A stretch of 5,851 bases of DNA from Pseudomonadales bacterium (GTDB lineage: Bacteria; Pseudomonadota; Gammaproteobacteria; Steroidobacterales; Steroidobacteraceae), in contig JAGRJB010000106.1 of NCBI GenBank assembly GCA_020442965.1, forward strand, positions 1 to 5,851, given 5' to 3'. The translations under genes were made by a program, and so were the position numbers. The first letter of the stretch is position 1. Each line of letters begins with the position of its first letter. Below, piece by piece: positions 5,582-5,851 of the stretch. The notes under the pieces are model-generated. The model had not been told where the DNA came from. It did no database searches and saw nothing but the letters and a program-made list of their open reading frames with translations.

Positions 5582-5851
5582 CTACAACGATCCACGCAGA
5601 TCCTGCCAGGCAAAACCCCGCAGCGGCCGATCGAATCCGCGACCGAGCGCCATGACCTTGAACGACTCGCCCATCTCGCCGGGCATCATCAGACGACGCG
5701 CCTCGCCCGCCTGGACGAGTCGCTCGCGTTCCGTGGGTGCGCCCGCCAGCACATTGTCTATGCCGCAACCGATGAGGAACCCGGCCTGCGTCACGAAACC
5801 CAGCACTGCAAGCTCTGCCGCGTCGGCCGCTTCGGCGACGCGCGTGAAATC
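5582..5851 (-). CDS. MidA/NDUFAF7-family SAM-dependent methyltransferase, C-terminal 89 residues
   Basis: The last part of a COG1565-type class I methyltransferase; the gene continues past the window edge, so start and SAM-binding region are not visible. The eukaryotic relative NDUFAF7 (MidA) methylates an arginine of a complex I subunit; the bacterial substrate is not settled. The frame is open to base 5851, reading DFTRVAEAADAAELAVLGF, then TQAGFLIGCGIDNVLAG, and near the end MMPGEMGESFKVMALGRG followed by PLRGFAWQDLRGSL. The 'TQA.FL.GCG', 'P.EMGE.FKV.ALGRG' and 'GF...DLR..L' pattern is typical of this family's C-terminus. The TAG is at 5584-5582, 17 bp before the uppP start, suggesting a common transcript. 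A GTG at 5806 is internal. The family call rests on the recalled pattern only. Confidence 0.85.
   Translation of the reverse strand, partial: DFTRVAEAADAAELAVLGFVTQAGFLIGCGIDNVLAGAPTERERLVQAGEARRLMMPGEMGESFKVMALGRGFDRPLRGFAWQDLRGSL

Noticed and set aside
5565..5768. N-terminal extension of UppP to an upstream in-frame start
   Set aside because: The family starts at MEWWQ-like sequence, a good ribosome site sits just before it, and the extension overlaps the methyltransferase gene.

Overview
The window is GC-rich and densely coded and looks like a gammaproteobacterial chromosome. The main reason is the long, HD-domain-bearing Cca (411 aa, aligning along its whole length with my recollection of the E. 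coli enzyme). A DegQ-type protease, UppP and a MidA-family methyltransferase fit the same group. A PEP-CTERM protein points to an environmental, exopolysaccharide-producing lineage; Steroidobacter/Xanthomonadales relatives are a guess. No tRNA, rRNA, CRISPR array, IS element or other sign of a mobile element was seen.

Layout. (1) 1-794, + strand: the 3' part of a DegQ/HtrA periplasmic serine protease, from the catalytic GNSGG motif through two PDZ domains. (2) 795-976: a compact control region with a perfect 16-bp inverted repeat, short repeats and a very good sigma-54 (-24/-12) promoter. (3) 977-1864, + strand: a secreted NIDO (nidogen-like) domain protein with a PEP-CTERM sorting tail. (4) 1897-1934: a strong intrinsic terminator whose T-tract contains the stop codon of the convergent gene. 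(5) 3530-1933, - strand: a two-gene unit, a HExxH putative aminopeptidase lipoprotein and a 181-aa protein of uncertain family, joined by a 4-bp GTGA overlap. (6) 3534-4769, + strand: cca, starting 3 bp from the divergent lipoprotein start. (7) 5851-4764, - strand: the end of a MidA-like methyltransferase gene followed by uppP, which converges on cca with a 6-bp overlap of the 3' ends.

How it fits together. Several products act at the cell envelope: protein quality control (DegQ), an exported sorting-signal protein, a lipoprotein metallopeptidase, and undecaprenyl-phosphate recycling (UppP). Cca is a tRNA housekeeping enzyme. The most informative unit is the sigma-54 promoter plus upstream palindrome in front of the PEP-CTERM gene. 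It matches the known scheme in which the PrsK/PrsR two-component system and RpoN switch on PEP-CTERM genes together with exopolysaccharide synthesis. No exosortase or PrsK/PrsR gene lies in the window, so that link is inference. I found no clearly new multi-gene system; the least understood part is the aminopeptidase/181-aa pair.
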